Shown in pieces: positions 35,554 to 44,806 of a stretch of 64,000 bases of DNA (the stretch's first letter is position 1; the number at the start of each line of letters is the position of its first letter). The notes under the pieces were generated by a model, which ran no database searches, was not told the origin of the DNA, and saw only the letters and a program-made list of their open reading frames with translations. A program made the position numbers and the translations under genes. Location of the stretch: NCBI RefSeq assembly GCF_025362475.1, contig NZ_JANYGH010000005.1, positions 1-64,000 of the forward strand. The letters are read 5' to 3'. The stretch comes from Mucilaginibacter sp. GTDB taxonomy: Bacteria; Bacteroidota; Bacteroidia; Sphingobacteriales; Sphingobacteriaceae.

Positions 35554-37044
35554 ATGTTGTTATTAGGGATCGATATAGGTACCTCGTCTGTTAAAGTTAG
35601 CGTTGTTGATGCTGCTACGCAACAAACTGTTGCCTCGGCACAATACCCGGATGAGGAATCGCCAATAAAAGCTGTACACCCCGGTTGGGCCGAACAATCG
35701 CCGCTCATGTGGTGGGAGCAAGCTCAAAAAGCTTTAGAAATATGCCATGCTAAAAATACTTACCATTCGCAGGACATAGCTGCTATAGGTATTGCTTACC
35801 AAATGCACGGTTTGGTTTTGGTTGATAAAGACCAGAACGTTTTACGCGATAGTATTATATGGTGCGATAGCCGCGCCGTAGAAATTGGCGATAAAGCGTT
35901 TGCATCCATTGGCGAAGAAAAATGTTTGTCGCACTTGTTAAATTCCCCCGGAAACTTTACAGCCTCTAAACTGGCCTGGGTAAAGGAAAACGAGCCCGCT
36001 ATTTATGAAAAAATAGATAAGATCATGCTGCCTGGTGATTATGTCGCCATGAAACTAACCGGCGATATCACTACGTCTGTTTCGGCATTGTCCGAAGGGG
36101 TTTTCTTTGATTTTGTGACCAACAGCATATCTAAAGATGTGATCAATTACTTTGGCTTTGATGAAAGTTTGTTCCCGGTAATAAACCCGGTATTTTCATC
36201 ACACGGAACCTTACTTGCTTCGGTTGCCGAAAAGCTAAAACTAAAAGCTGGTATCCCTGTAACTTATAAATCAGGCGACCAGCCCAATAATGCCCTTTCA
36301 TTAAATGTATTGAACCCCGGTGAAGTAGCAGCAACCGCCGGCACATCGGGAGTGATATATGGGGTGAGTGATCAATTGGCTTATGATCAGCAATCGCGCA
36401 TCAATACTTTTGCGCACGTAAATTACACTGAGGAAGAAAAACGTTTGGGTGTATTATTATGTATCAATGGCACCGGCAGCCTGTACCGTTGGGCAAAATA
36501 TAATTTCGGTGCGGGTTTAAGCTATACCCAGTTAAACAACGAAGCTAAAAAAGCACCCTTAGGGAGCGAAGGCTTGCGTGTGCTACCTTTTGGTAATGGA
36601 GCCGAGCGGATGTTAAACAACAAGCAGGTGGGCGCCCATTTTCAAAATATCGACCTTAACCTGCATGCCCAGGCTCATATTTTCAGGGCGGTACAGGAGG
36701 GCATTGCCTGTGCGTTCCGTTATGGGTTTGATATCATGCGTAGTAACGGCATGAATCCTACAGTTATCCGTGCGGGTAAAAGCAATTTGTTTTTAAGCGA
36801 ACTATTTACCGAAACTTTTGTAAACGCCACAGGTGTACCTGTTGAATTATATAATAACGATGGCAGCGTTGGTGCTGCCTTAGGCGCTGGAATAGGAGCA
36901 GGCATTTTTAAATCGCCGGCAGAGGCTTTCAGTAATACTAAGGCCATTCAGTTAATAGAGCCCCATGCAACCCAACAATTTGAACCGGTTTACCAGGAAT
37001 GGAAAGAACTTTTGGATGTTAGGTTAAAGGCGGTGAGAGATTAA
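35554..37044 (+). CDS. xylB: xylulokinase
   Basis: FGGY-family kinase of 496 residues phosphorylating D-xylulose to xylulose 5-phosphate. The N-terminal ATP-binding loop is LGIDIGTSSVKVSVVD, QMHG at 83-86 is the xylulokinase-specific motif, and the catalytic base Asp242 is in KSGDQPNNA. The second domain has TAGTSGVIYG and GNGAERMLNNK-like loops. First gene of the xylose operon; xylA follows after a 119-base gap that contains a purine-rich repeat. Confidence 0.92.
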   Translation: MLLLGIDIGTSSVKVSVVDAATQQTVASAQYPDEESPIKAVHPGWAEQSPLMWWEQAQKALEICHAKNTYHSQDIAAIGIAYQMHGLVLVDKDQNVLRDSIIWCDSRAVEIGDKAFASIGEEKCLSHLLNSPGNFTASKLAWVKENEPAIYEKIDKIMLPGDYVAMKLTGDITTSVSALSEGVFFDFVTNSISKDVINYFGFDESLFPVINPVFSSHGTLLASVAEKLKLKAGIPVTYKSGDQPNNALSLNVLNPGEVAATAGTSGVIYGVSDQLAYDQQSRINTFAHVNYTEEEKRLGVLLCINGTGSLYRWAKYNFGAGLSYTQLNNEAKKAPLGSEGLRVLPFGNGAERMLNNKQVGAHFQNIDLNLHAQAHIFRAVQEGIACAFRYGFDIMRSNGMNPTVIRAGKSNLFLSELFTETFVNATGVPVELYNNDGSVGAALGAGIGAGIFKSPAEAFSNTKAIQLIEPHATQQFEPVYQEWKELLDVRLKAVRD

Positions 37045-37121
37045 GGGTAGAGGTGAAAGGTCAAAGGCGAAAGGTTAGAGGGCCGGAGGCAAAAGGTCAA
37101 GGGCCAAAGGTTAAAAAGGGA
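37045..37121. repeat. purine-rich degenerate tandem repeat
   Basis: Seven or so imperfect units of the type AAAGGTCA / AAAGGCGA / AAAGGTTA follow the xylB stop, all purine-rich on the plus strand. Similar low-complexity linkers are common between Sphingobacteriaceae genes. No hairpin is formed, and xylA follows at 37164. Confidence 0.55.
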
Positions 37122-37163
37122 AAATCAATAATTCATTAAATCAGTAAATCAATAATTAAAAAT

Positions 37164-38492
37164 ATGAGTATTATCACCGGAGAAAAAGAATTCTTTAAAG
37201 GAATAGGCGAGGTTAAATTTGAAGGCCTCGAATCAGACAATCCATTAGCGTTTCGTTGGTACGATGCTAACAGGGTAGTAGCAGGCAAAACTATGGCCGA
37301 GCATTTACGCTTTGCATGTTCTTACTGGCATTCATTTAACGGTAATGGTGCCGATCCGTTTGGCGGCCCCACCCACATTTTTGCATGGGACGAAAAAGCC
37401 GATGCTGTTGAACGTGCCAAAGACAAAATGGACGCGGCATTTGAGTTCATCACCAAAATGAACATGCCTTACTACTGTTTCCACGATGTAGATGTTGTTG
37501 ATTATACCAATGATGTTAACGAAAACGACAGACGCTTACAGGCATTGGTTGAATACGCTAAACAAAAACAAGCCGAAAGTGGCGTAAAATTGCTTTGGGG
37601 AACGTCAAATCTGTTTAGTCACCGCAGGTATATGAACGGTGCTGCTACCAATCCCGATTTTCATGTACTGGCCCATGCAGGTGCCCAGGTGAAAGCGGCT
37701 ATTGATGCAACTATTGCTTTGGGTGGCGAAAACTATGTATTCTGGGGAGGCCGTGAGGGATACATGAGCCTGTTGAATACGGATATGAAACGCGAGCAGG
37801 AACACCTTGCTAAGTTTTTACATACCGCTAAAGATTATGCCCGCAAACAAGGCTTTAAAGGTAATTTCTTCATCGAGCCAAAACCTTGCGAGCCTACCAA
37901 GCACCAGTATGATTATGATGCAGCTACCGTATTTGGCTTTTTGCAGAAGTACGACCTGTTGAACGACTTTAAACTTAACCTGGAAGTGAACCACGCTACT
38001 TTAGCTGGCCATACTTTCCAACATGAGTTGCAGGTTGCAGCCGATTCTGGTTTATTAGGTTCGATAGATGCCAACAGAGGCGATACGCAGAACGGCTGGG
38101 ATACAGATCAGTTCCCGAATGATATAAATGAGATCACCGAATCGATGATGATCATATTGGAGGCAGGCGGCTTACAGGGTGGTGGTATTAATTTTGATGC
38201 CAAAATCCGTCGTAACTCAACCGATCCAGCCGACTTGTTCTACGCTCACGTTGGTGGTATGGATATTTTTGCCCGTGCTTTGGTTATTGCTGATAGCATC
38301 CTGCAGAAATCAGATTACAAAAAGATCCGTACTGACAGATATGCATCATTTGATGCCGGTTCTGGAAAAGATTTTGAAGAAGGCAAGCTTTCATTAGAAG
38401 ATTTGCGTACCTATGCAATTACCAATGGCGAACCTAAAACGCTAAGTGGTAAACAAGAATATTTAGAAAATTTGATAAATCGCTATATATAG
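37164..38492 (+). CDS. xylA: xylose isomerase
   Basis: Cytosolic metal-dependent isomerase, D-xylose to D-xylulose, 442 residues (class II length). The His107/Asp110 pair stands in YYCFHDVD, metal ligands Glu238 and Lys240 region in [15 protein letters not shown], and further ligands in [15 protein letters not shown] and GSIDANRGD. The N-terminal insertion of class II enzymes is present. Second gene of the xylose operon, followed after 46 bases by the symporter gene. Confidence 0.95.
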   Translation: MSIITGEKEFFKGIGEVKFEGLESDNPLAFRWYDANRVVAGKTMAEHLRFACSYWHSFNGNGADPFGGPTHIFAWDEKADAVERAKDKMDAAFEFITKMNMPYYCFHDVDVVDYTNDVNENDRRLQALVEYAKQKQAESGVKLLWGTSNLFSHRRYMNGAATNPDFHVLAHAGAQVKAAIDATIALGGENYVFWGGREGYMSLLNTDMKREQEHLAKFLHTAKDYARKQGFKGNFFIEPKPCEPTKHQYDYDAATVFGFLQKYDLLNDFKLNLEVNHATLAGHTFQHELQVAADSGLLGSIDANRGDTQNGWDTDQFPNDINEITESMMIILEAGGLQGGGINFDAKIRRNSTDPADLFYAHVGGMDIFARALVIADSILQKSDYKKIRTDRYASFDAGSGKDFEEGKLSLEDLRTYAITNGEPKTLSGKQEYLENLINRYI

Positions 38493-38538
38493 CTTATAAT
38501 TGTCAATCTAACATTATTAAAACCAATTTAACCAACCA

Positions 38539-40245
38539 ATGAACCTGAAAACCCTCTCAATCGGCGATTATGCTGTTTTTTTAATCTACTTTGTTATAGT
38601 TTCCAGCTATGGCTGGTGGGTATACAAGCGTAAGCATAACGCAGACGCGACCTCCAAAGACTACTTTTTGGCCGAAGGGTCGCTTACGTGGTGGGCAATC
38701 GGTGCTTCATTGATCGCATCCAATATATCTGCAGAGCAGTTTATTGGTACCAGCGGATCGGCATTTAAGATGGGCTTAGCCATATCAACTTACGAGTGGA
38801 TGGCGGCCATTACATTGATCATTGTGGCTGTATTTTTTATCCCGGTGTATCTTAAAAACAAGATCTTCACCATGCCGCAATTTTTGCACCAGCGCTATAA
38901 TGGCACGGTAGCTATGATCATGGCCATCTTTTGGCTGTTGTTGTACATTGTGGTTAACTTAATGTCAATCCTTTATCTTGGTGCATTGGCTATCAGCGGT
39001 ATATCAGGATTGGATATTCACTTGTGTATCTGGTTATTGGCTGCATTCTCTGTTTTTATAACCCTGGGTGGGATGAAGGTAATCGGTTATACCGATGTTA
39101 TACAGGTTGCTGTGCTTATATTAGGTGGTTTAATGGCTACTTACCTTGCATTAACGCTATTAAGCGAAAAAGAAGGCACTACAGGCTTATTGAATGGTTT
39201 CAAAATCCTGCATACCGAAGCTAAAGATCACTTCCACATGATATTCAAGAAAGATAATCCAAACTATATGGATCTTCCGGGTTTATCGGTACTAATAGGT
39301 GGTATGTGGATCACAAACCTTAACTACTGGGGTTGTAATCAATATATCACGCAGAGGGCGTTGGGTGCAAACCTTAAAACTGCCCGCGGTGGTATCCTGT
39401 TTGCGGCTTTCCTTAAATTGCTGATGCCGGTTATTGTAGTACTTCCGGGTATTGCTGCTTACTTGCTTTATCAAAAAGGTATGTTCCACCAGGAAATGAT
39501 GAGTTCATCGGGTGTTATGGATCCTAATAAGGCCTATCCATCGTTATTGAACTTGTTGCCAACCGGGTTGAAGGGACTTTCATTTGCCGCTTTAACAGCT
39601 GCAATTGTAGCTTCACTGGCAGGTAAGGCAAATAGTATCGCTACTATTTTTACGTTGGATATCTACAAAAAAGCCATTAACCCAGGTGCTACCGATAAAA
39701 AATTGGTGAATTTAGGTAAATGGTCTGTTGTGGTAGCTATGGTATTGGGTATCATTTTATCCGAGCTTATTGGCAAGGCATTAATGGGAGAGGGCAAGCA
39801 AGGTTTCCAATATATACAGGAATATACAGGTTTTGTATCTCCGGGTATATTTGCCATGTTCATCCTTGGTTTCTTCTGGAAAAAAGCAACTTCAAACGCG
39901 GCCATGTTTGCTACCATCGGTGGTTTCATCATGTCGTGCTTCTTTAAATTGTTACCTCGCTTTGCCGATCTGAGCTTCCTGTCGCCATATGGCTTCTCGA
40001 AACTGGCTTTACAGGATGATAAGGTTACCCAGCTTTATGAGATCCCTTTCCTTGATCGTATGGGCTTTGTATTCATCATTTGCGTTGTTGGTATGTACAT
40101 CATATCAAAAATTGACCAGGCAAGAGGTATTACCACTAACGGATTGGAAATTGATGCATCTATGTTTAAAACCTCAAAAGGATTTTTGGCTGGCGCGTTG
40201 ATTATAACAGGAATAGTTGTAGCGCTTTATTCTGTTTTCTGGTAG
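38539..40245 (+). CDS. sodium/solute symporter (SSS family), probable xylose transporter
   Basis: Inner-membrane transporter of 568 residues with about 13-14 transmembrane helices. SSS marks include LAEGSLTWWAIGASLIASNI and SAEQFIGTSGSAFKMG in the first helices, WITNLNYWGCNQYITQRAL and AAIVASLAGKANSIATIFTLD around the unwound helices. It resembles the vSGLT group of sodium/sugar cotransporters. Its place behind xylBA supports xylose uptake. A terminator follows, so xylB-xylA-symporter form one unit. Confidence 0.88.
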   Translation: MNLKTLSIGDYAVFLIYFVIVSSYGWWVYKRKHNADATSKDYFLAEGSLTWWAIGASLIASNISAEQFIGTSGSAFKMGLAISTYEWMAAITLIIVAVFFIPVYLKNKIFTMPQFLHQRYNGTVAMIMAIFWLLLYIVVNLMSILYLGALAISGISGLDIHLCIWLLAAFSVFITLGGMKVIGYTDVIQVAVLILGGLMATYLALTLLSEKEGTTGLLNGFKILHTEAKDHFHMIFKKDNPNYMDLPGLSVLIGGMWITNLNYWGCNQYITQRALGANLKTARGGILFAAFLKLLMPVIVVLPGIAAYLLYQKGMFHQEMMSSSGVMDPNKAYPSLLNLLPTGLKGLSFAALTAAIVASLAGKANSIATIFTLDIYKKAINPGATDKKLVNLGKWSVVVAMVLGIILSELIGKALMGEGKQGFQYIQEYTGFVSPGIFAMFILGFFWKKATSNAAMFATIGGFIMSCFFKLLPRFADLSFLSPYGFSKLALQDDKVTQLYEIPFLDRMGFVFIICVVGMYIISKIDQARGITTNGLEIDASMFKTSKGFLAGALIITGIVVALYSVFW

Positions 40246-40270
40246 CAGATAGCTTTGTTTAAATATTAAA

Positions 40271-40306
40271 AGAGCGGCGGGTTAATTTCCTGCCGCTCTT
40301 TTTTTA
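40271..40306 (+). terminator. Rho-independent terminator of the xylose operon
   Basis: AGAGCGGCGGG (40271-40281) pairs with CCTGCCGCTCT (40289-40299), one G-T wobble, then eight T. It lies 26 bases after the symporter stop. Confidence 0.9.
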
Positions 40307-40475
40307 TGAATGAAAATTTCTCTAAAACTCGTTATGATATGTGCCGCCAGTTTATCACTGCTGTTACTTTCGCATTTCACGCAATCGTTATCGTAGATTG
40401 TTTCAAATAAGGCTTCCATCCTAAAATAATGATGTGTAATTTGCCCCTTACAAACTACAATACCATTAACCTATA

Positions 40476-41672
40476 GTGAATAATTTAGAACAAACATTTA
40501 GATGGTTTGGCCCCGCCGATCCGGTTACACTTACAGCAATCTCCCAATGCGGAGCTACAGGCATCGTTACTGCACTTTATCATATTCCGGTAGGTGAGGT
40601 GTGGGAATTGGATGAAATCATCCAACGAAAAAAATTGATTGAAGAGGCCGGACTGCGCTGGTCGGTTGTGGAGAGTGTAAACATCCATGAAAGCATTAAA
40701 ACTGCCGGTGCAGACCGAGACAAGTACATTGAAAACTACATCAGTACGCTTCAAAATTTGGCAAAGGCTGGTATTGAAATTGTATGTTACAATTTTATGC
40801 CTGTTTTGGATTGGACCCGTACCGATCTTGATTACCTGTTACCTAACCAGGCAACTGCTTTAAGGTATGATGCAAAAGCACTTGCCGCCTTTGATCTGTA
40901 CATCTTGGAGCGCAATGGCGCCCGGGATGATTATAGCAGCGCGCAGCAGCAAATTGCCAAACAATATCTTGACGGCATTACAGCTGATGAAAAAGCACAG
41001 CTCATCAACAACCTGATGGCCGGCCTTCCGGGTACCAATAAAACATTATCCATTGCCGAATTTAAGGAGCATTTGCAACGTTATGCCAATGTTGATGCAA
41101 CAGGATTAAAGGAAAATCTCGCCTACTTTTTAAGAGGCATTATTCCGGCTGCAGAACAGGCTGGAGTTAAAATGTGTATTCACCCCGATGATCCTCCTTT
41201 CCCGATATTAGGTTTGCCAAGGGTGGTCTCTACCGAGCAAGATCTGGCGGATGTTGTAAACTTTTGCCCTTCACCAAGCAATGGTTTAACTTTTTGCAGC
41301 GGCTCGCTGGGAGCCCGGGCTGATAATGATTTGCCCGGTATTGTGGAAAGATTAGGAGAACACATTCATTTTCTGCACCTGCGCAATGTACAGCGAGAGG
41401 CCGATGGCAGCTTTTATGAGGCAGAGCATTTGGGAGGAAGCACTGATATGTATGCGGTAATGAAGAACATTGTTCTGGAGCAACAAAAAAGAGAAAAGGA
41501 CGGTCGCGAAGATATTGCTATACCTATGCGCCCTGATCATGGGCATAAATTGCTGGATGATTTTAATTACAAAACCTACCATGGATATTCGGCAATAGGC
41601 AGGTTAAAGGGTTTGGCCGAATTACGAGGTTTGGAAATGGGTGTTAAACGGTCTTTACTTGATAAGGCATAA
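40476..41672 (+). CDS. uxuA: mannonate dehydratase
   Basis: Dehydrates D-mannonate to 2-keto-3-deoxygluconate, 398 residues. Family segments are FRWFGPADPVTLTAISQCGATGIVTA split around the N-terminus, CYNFMPVLDWTRTDL, MCIHPDDPPFPILGLPRVV with metal-binding His/Asp, FLHLRNVQRE and MRPDHGHKLLDD. The start is GTG at 40476; no in-frame ATG is near. It opens the hexuronate operon uxuA-uxaC-kdgK-eda-exuT. Nine bases separate it from uxaC. Confidence 0.93.
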   Translation: MNNLEQTFRWFGPADPVTLTAISQCGATGIVTALYHIPVGEVWELDEIIQRKKLIEEAGLRWSVVESVNIHESIKTAGADRDKYIENYISTLQNLAKAGIEIVCYNFMPVLDWTRTDLDYLLPNQATALRYDAKALAAFDLYILERNGARDDYSSAQQQIAKQYLDGITADEKAQLINNLMAGLPGTNKTLSIAEFKEHLQRYANVDATGLKENLAYFLRGIIPAAEQAGVKMCIHPDDPPFPILGLPRVVSTEQDLADVVNFCPSPSNGLTFCSGSLGARADNDLPGIVERLGEHIHFLHLRNVQREADGSFYEAEHLGGSTDMYAVMKNIVLEQQKREKDGREDIAIPMRPDHGHKLLDDFNYKTYHGYSAIGRLKGLAELRGLEMGVKRSLLDKA

Positions 41673-41681
41673 AATTATACG

Positions 41682-43094
41682 ATGAAAGGGTTTTTAGATC
41701 AGGACTTTTTGCTAAATACAAAAACAGCGCAGCGCTTATACCATGATTATGCTGCCGATTTACCAATTATAGATTACCATAGCCATTTACCGGCCGATCA
41801 GATAGCCGCGGATATTAATTTTGAGAACATCACAAAGGTCTGGCTCAATGGCGATCATTATAAATGGCGTGCTATGCGTGCTAATGGTGTTAATGAGGCA
41901 TACATAACCGGTAATAAAACAGACCAGGAGAAATTTGAACAATGGGCAGCAACCGTTCCGTATACTTTACGCAATCCACTTTTCCATTGGACACACCTGG
42001 AATTACAGCGATATTTCGATATAAACGAATTGCTTTCGCCGGCAACAGCTCTTGAAATATATACGGATTGCAACAACAAACTGCAATTGCCGCAATACAG
42101 CGTTCGTAATATCATCAGAAATAAAAATGTAGAGGTTATCTGTACAACTGATGATCCGTTGGATGATTTGTCATATCATCAACAGATTAAGGCCGATGGC
42201 TATGAGGTGCAGGTATTGCCAACTTTCAGGCCGGATAAAGCTATGAATGCCGATGATTTGGCTGTATTAAATAGCTACATTGATAAGCTGGAAGCCATAG
42301 CTAACAATCCAATGGATTCTATAGAGGCTTACTTGGCAGCTTTAAAAAGCCGCCATGATTATTTTGCCAAAAATGGTTGCCGTTTATCAGACCATGGTTT
42401 GGAACAGGTTTACGCGGAGGATTACACAGAAACAGAAATTGCTTCGATATATTTAAAAATAAGGGGCGGGCAGGAGTTATCGGTTGATGAGATCCTGAAG
42501 TTTAAATCGGCTTTGCTACATCAGTTTGCCCTTTGGAATCACGAAAAAGGTTGGGTAATGCAGTTACATTTAGGTGCATTACGCAACAACAACGCACGCG
42601 GTTTAAGCGAACTTGGGCCTGATACAGGTTGGGATTCTATAGGTGATTTTTCGCAGGGTAGGGCATTATCTAAATTTCTTAACCGGTTGGATACTACTAA
42701 TCAGCTGGCCAAAACCATATTGTATAATTTAAACCCTGCGGACAACGAGTTGATGGCTTCAATGACGGGCAACTTTAACGATGGCTCTGTTGCCGGTAAA
42801 GTGCAGTTTGGATCGGCATGGTGGTTTCTGGATCAAAAGGATGGGATGACTAAACAGCTGAACGCGCTTTCCAATATCGGCCTTATCAGCCGGATGGTTG
42901 GTATGTTGACAGATTCGCGCAGTTTTCTGTCTTTCCCCCGGCACGAGTACTTCCGCAGGTTAGTTTGTAACCTGTTTGGTGATGATATTGAAAATGGCGA
43001 ACTGCCAAATGACATCACATGGACAGGTAAGATCATCCAGGATATATGTTACTATAACGCTAAGAATTACTTTAATTTCGATCAGTCAAAATGA
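41682..43094 (+). CDS. uxaC: glucuronate (uronate) isomerase
   Basis: Isomerises D-glucuronate to D-fructuronate (and galacturonate to tagaturonate), 470 residues. The amidohydrolase-fold N-terminus LPIIDYHSHLPADQIAADIN holds metal-binding His residues, followed by ENITKVWLNGDHYKWRAMR, ICTTDDPLDDL, and C-terminal SAWWFLDQKDGM and DSRSFLSFPRHEYFRRLV, all typical. Its last four bases overlap the start of kdgK (ATGA), so the two are translationally coupled. Confidence 0.95.
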   Translation: MKGFLDQDFLLNTKTAQRLYHDYAADLPIIDYHSHLPADQIAADINFENITKVWLNGDHYKWRAMRANGVNEAYITGNKTDQEKFEQWAATVPYTLRNPLFHWTHLELQRYFDINELLSPATALEIYTDCNNKLQLPQYSVRNIIRNKNVEVICTTDDPLDDLSYHQQIKADGYEVQVLPTFRPDKAMNADDLAVLNSYIDKLEAIANNPMDSIEAYLAALKSRHDYFAKNGCRLSDHGLEQVYAEDYTETEIASIYLKIRGGQELSVDEILKFKSALLHQFALWNHEKGWVMQLHLGALRNNNARGLSELGPDTGWDSIGDFSQGRALSKFLNRLDTTNQLAKTILYNLNPADNELMASMTGNFNDGSVAGKVQFGSAWWFLDQKDGMTKQLNALSNIGLISRMVGMLTDSRSFLSFPRHEYFRRLVCNLFGDDIENGELPNDITWTGKIIQDICYYNAKNYFNFDQSK

Positions 43095-44131
43095 GCCGGG
43101 CACTTGAAATAAAATCTCCGCAGGGCAAAATACTTTCATTTGGCGAGCTGTTATTAAGGATATGCCCCGATGCTGATGGCGAATGGCTTAATGACAACCA
43201 ATTGCCATTTTTTGTTGGCGGGGCCGAGCTGAATGTAGCTACAGCCTTAGCATTATGGGATCTGCCATCGGCATATTTTACGGCATTGCCAGGTAATGCG
43301 ATGTCCAAACAAATAACCGATTATCTGCAGCAAAAAAAGGTTGATGCATCTTCGGTTTTCACAACGGGTGAGAGGATAGGACTATATTACTTAACCCGTG
43401 GCAAGGATATTAAAAACAATGCGCTGATATATGACCGGGCGGGTTCGGCATTTGCTACCCTGAAACCGGGACAGGTTGACTGGGATAAAGTTTTGGATGG
43501 TGTAAGCTGGTTTCATTTTAGCGCGATTTGCCCGGCTATTAGCCAGGATGCAGCAGATGTTTGTTTAGAAGTACTGGAAGCTGCTTCGGCAAAAAATATC
43601 ACCATCTCTATTGATCTCAATTACCGTTCAAAGCTATGGAAATACGGTAAGGAGCCCATTGATATTATGCCAAAATTGGCAGGATATGCCGACCTTATGA
43701 TGGGCAATATCTGGGCTGCCGAAATGATGCTGGGTATACCTATCGCACCGGATATTCACGAATCGGGGCAAAAAAGCATCTATCTTAAAGAGGCCTTGCA
43801 AACATCAGAAAGTATTATGGTGCAATATCCCAAATGCAAGGCTGTTGCCAATACTTTCCGCTTTGACGCAGGTAAAGGAATTGAATATTATACTGCCCTA
43901 TACACCGGAGATAAGCTATATAACTCCAACCAATACGATACAGATGAGGTGATTGACAAAGTAGGCAGTGGCGATTGTTTTATGGCGGGGTTGATATATG
44001 GGTTTTATAATAACCAGGATCCACGACAAACACTGGAATTTGCTACCGCAGCCGCATACACCAAACTATTTATTGAGGGCGACGCCACCAATAAAACAGT
44101 TGAAGAAATTATTAAAGCCATTAAATCATGA
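43091..44131 (+). CDS. kdgK: 2-keto-3-deoxygluconate kinase (PfkB family)
   Basis: Ribokinase-fold sugar kinase of 346 residues making KDPG from KDG and ATP. PfkB signs: FGELLLRICP near the N-terminus, FFVGGAELNVATALALWD (sugar site), SIDLNYRSKLW, and the anion-hole/catalytic DKVGSGDCFMAG. The assignment to KDG, rather than another sugar, rests on its place between uxaC and eda. It overlaps both by four bases. Confidence 0.9.
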   Translation: MSRALEIKSPQGKILSFGELLLRICPDADGEWLNDNQLPFFVGGAELNVATALALWDLPSAYFTALPGNAMSKQITDYLQQKKVDASSVFTTGERIGLYYLTRGKDIKNNALIYDRAGSAFATLKPGQVDWDKVLDGVSWFHFSAICPAISQDAADVCLEVLEAASAKNITISIDLNYRSKLWKYGKEPIDIMPKLAGYADLMMGNIWAAEMMLGIPIAPDIHESGQKSIYLKEALQTSESIMVQYPKCKAVANTFRFDAGKGIEYYTALYTGDKLYNSNQYDTDEVIDKVGSGDCFMAGLIYGFYNNQDPRQTLEFATAAAYTKLFIEGDATNKTVEEIIKAIKS

Positions 44132-44787
44132 GCAAAAAAGAAATAGTACTTGATGCTATACTAACCCAGGGTACGTTGCCGCTTTTTTTTTATGAAGATG
44201 CAGATGTGAGCCTGGAAATTACCCGCACCTTATATAAGGCAGGAGTAAGGGTGTTTGAATATACCAACCGTGGCCCTGCCGCATTGGCAAATTTCAAGGT
44301 TTTAAAGAAAGCGCAGCAGGATGAAATGCCCGATCTGTATTTGGGTATAGGTACTATAAAAACCGGTGCAGAAGCTGCCGCGTTTATCAGCGCAGGAGCC
44401 GATTTTATTGTATCGCCAATTGTTAATCCCGAAGTGGAGAAAATAGCCACCCAGCATAAGTTGTTATGGATACCGGGCTGTATGACACCTACCGAGATTC
44501 ATACCGCGCAACAGCATGGGGCGGCACTGATCAAGATCTTCCCGGCCAATATTTTAGGGCCGGAGTTTGTTTCTTCAATCCGGGATCTGTTTTCGGGGCA
44601 ATTGTTCATACCTACAGGTGGGGTAGATTTGAATATTGATAATATCAGCACCTGGTTTAGGGCAGGGGTTTGTGCTGTGGGCATGGGCAGTAAGCTAATT
44701 AGTAAAAATGTACTTGAAAATCGTTTGTATAACCAATTGTATAACGATACAATAAAGTTGCTGGAGATGGTACAAACCTGCAAATAA
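44128..44787 (+). CDS. eda: KDPG aldolase
   Basis: Class I aldolase of 219 residues splitting 2-keto-3-deoxy-6-phosphogluconate into pyruvate and glyceraldehyde 3-phosphate. Catalytic Glu44 is in EYTNRG and the Schiff-base Lys136 in IKIFPA; GCMTPTE is also conserved. Last enzyme of the hexuronate operon, overlapping kdgK by four bases (ATGA), with the transporter gene 19 bases downstream. Confidence 0.93.
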   Translation: MSKKEIVLDAILTQGTLPLFFYEDADVSLEITRTLYKAGVRVFEYTNRGPAALANFKVLKKAQQDEMPDLYLGIGTIKTGAEAAAFISAGADFIVSPIVNPEVEKIATQHKLLWIPGCMTPTEIHTAQQHGAALIKIFPANILGPEFVSSIRDLFSGQLFIPTGGVDLNIDNISTWFRAGVCAVGMGSKLISKNVLENRLYNQLYNDTIKLLEMVQTCK

Positions 44788-44806
44788 CCAATTTAAACCA
44801 ATTATA

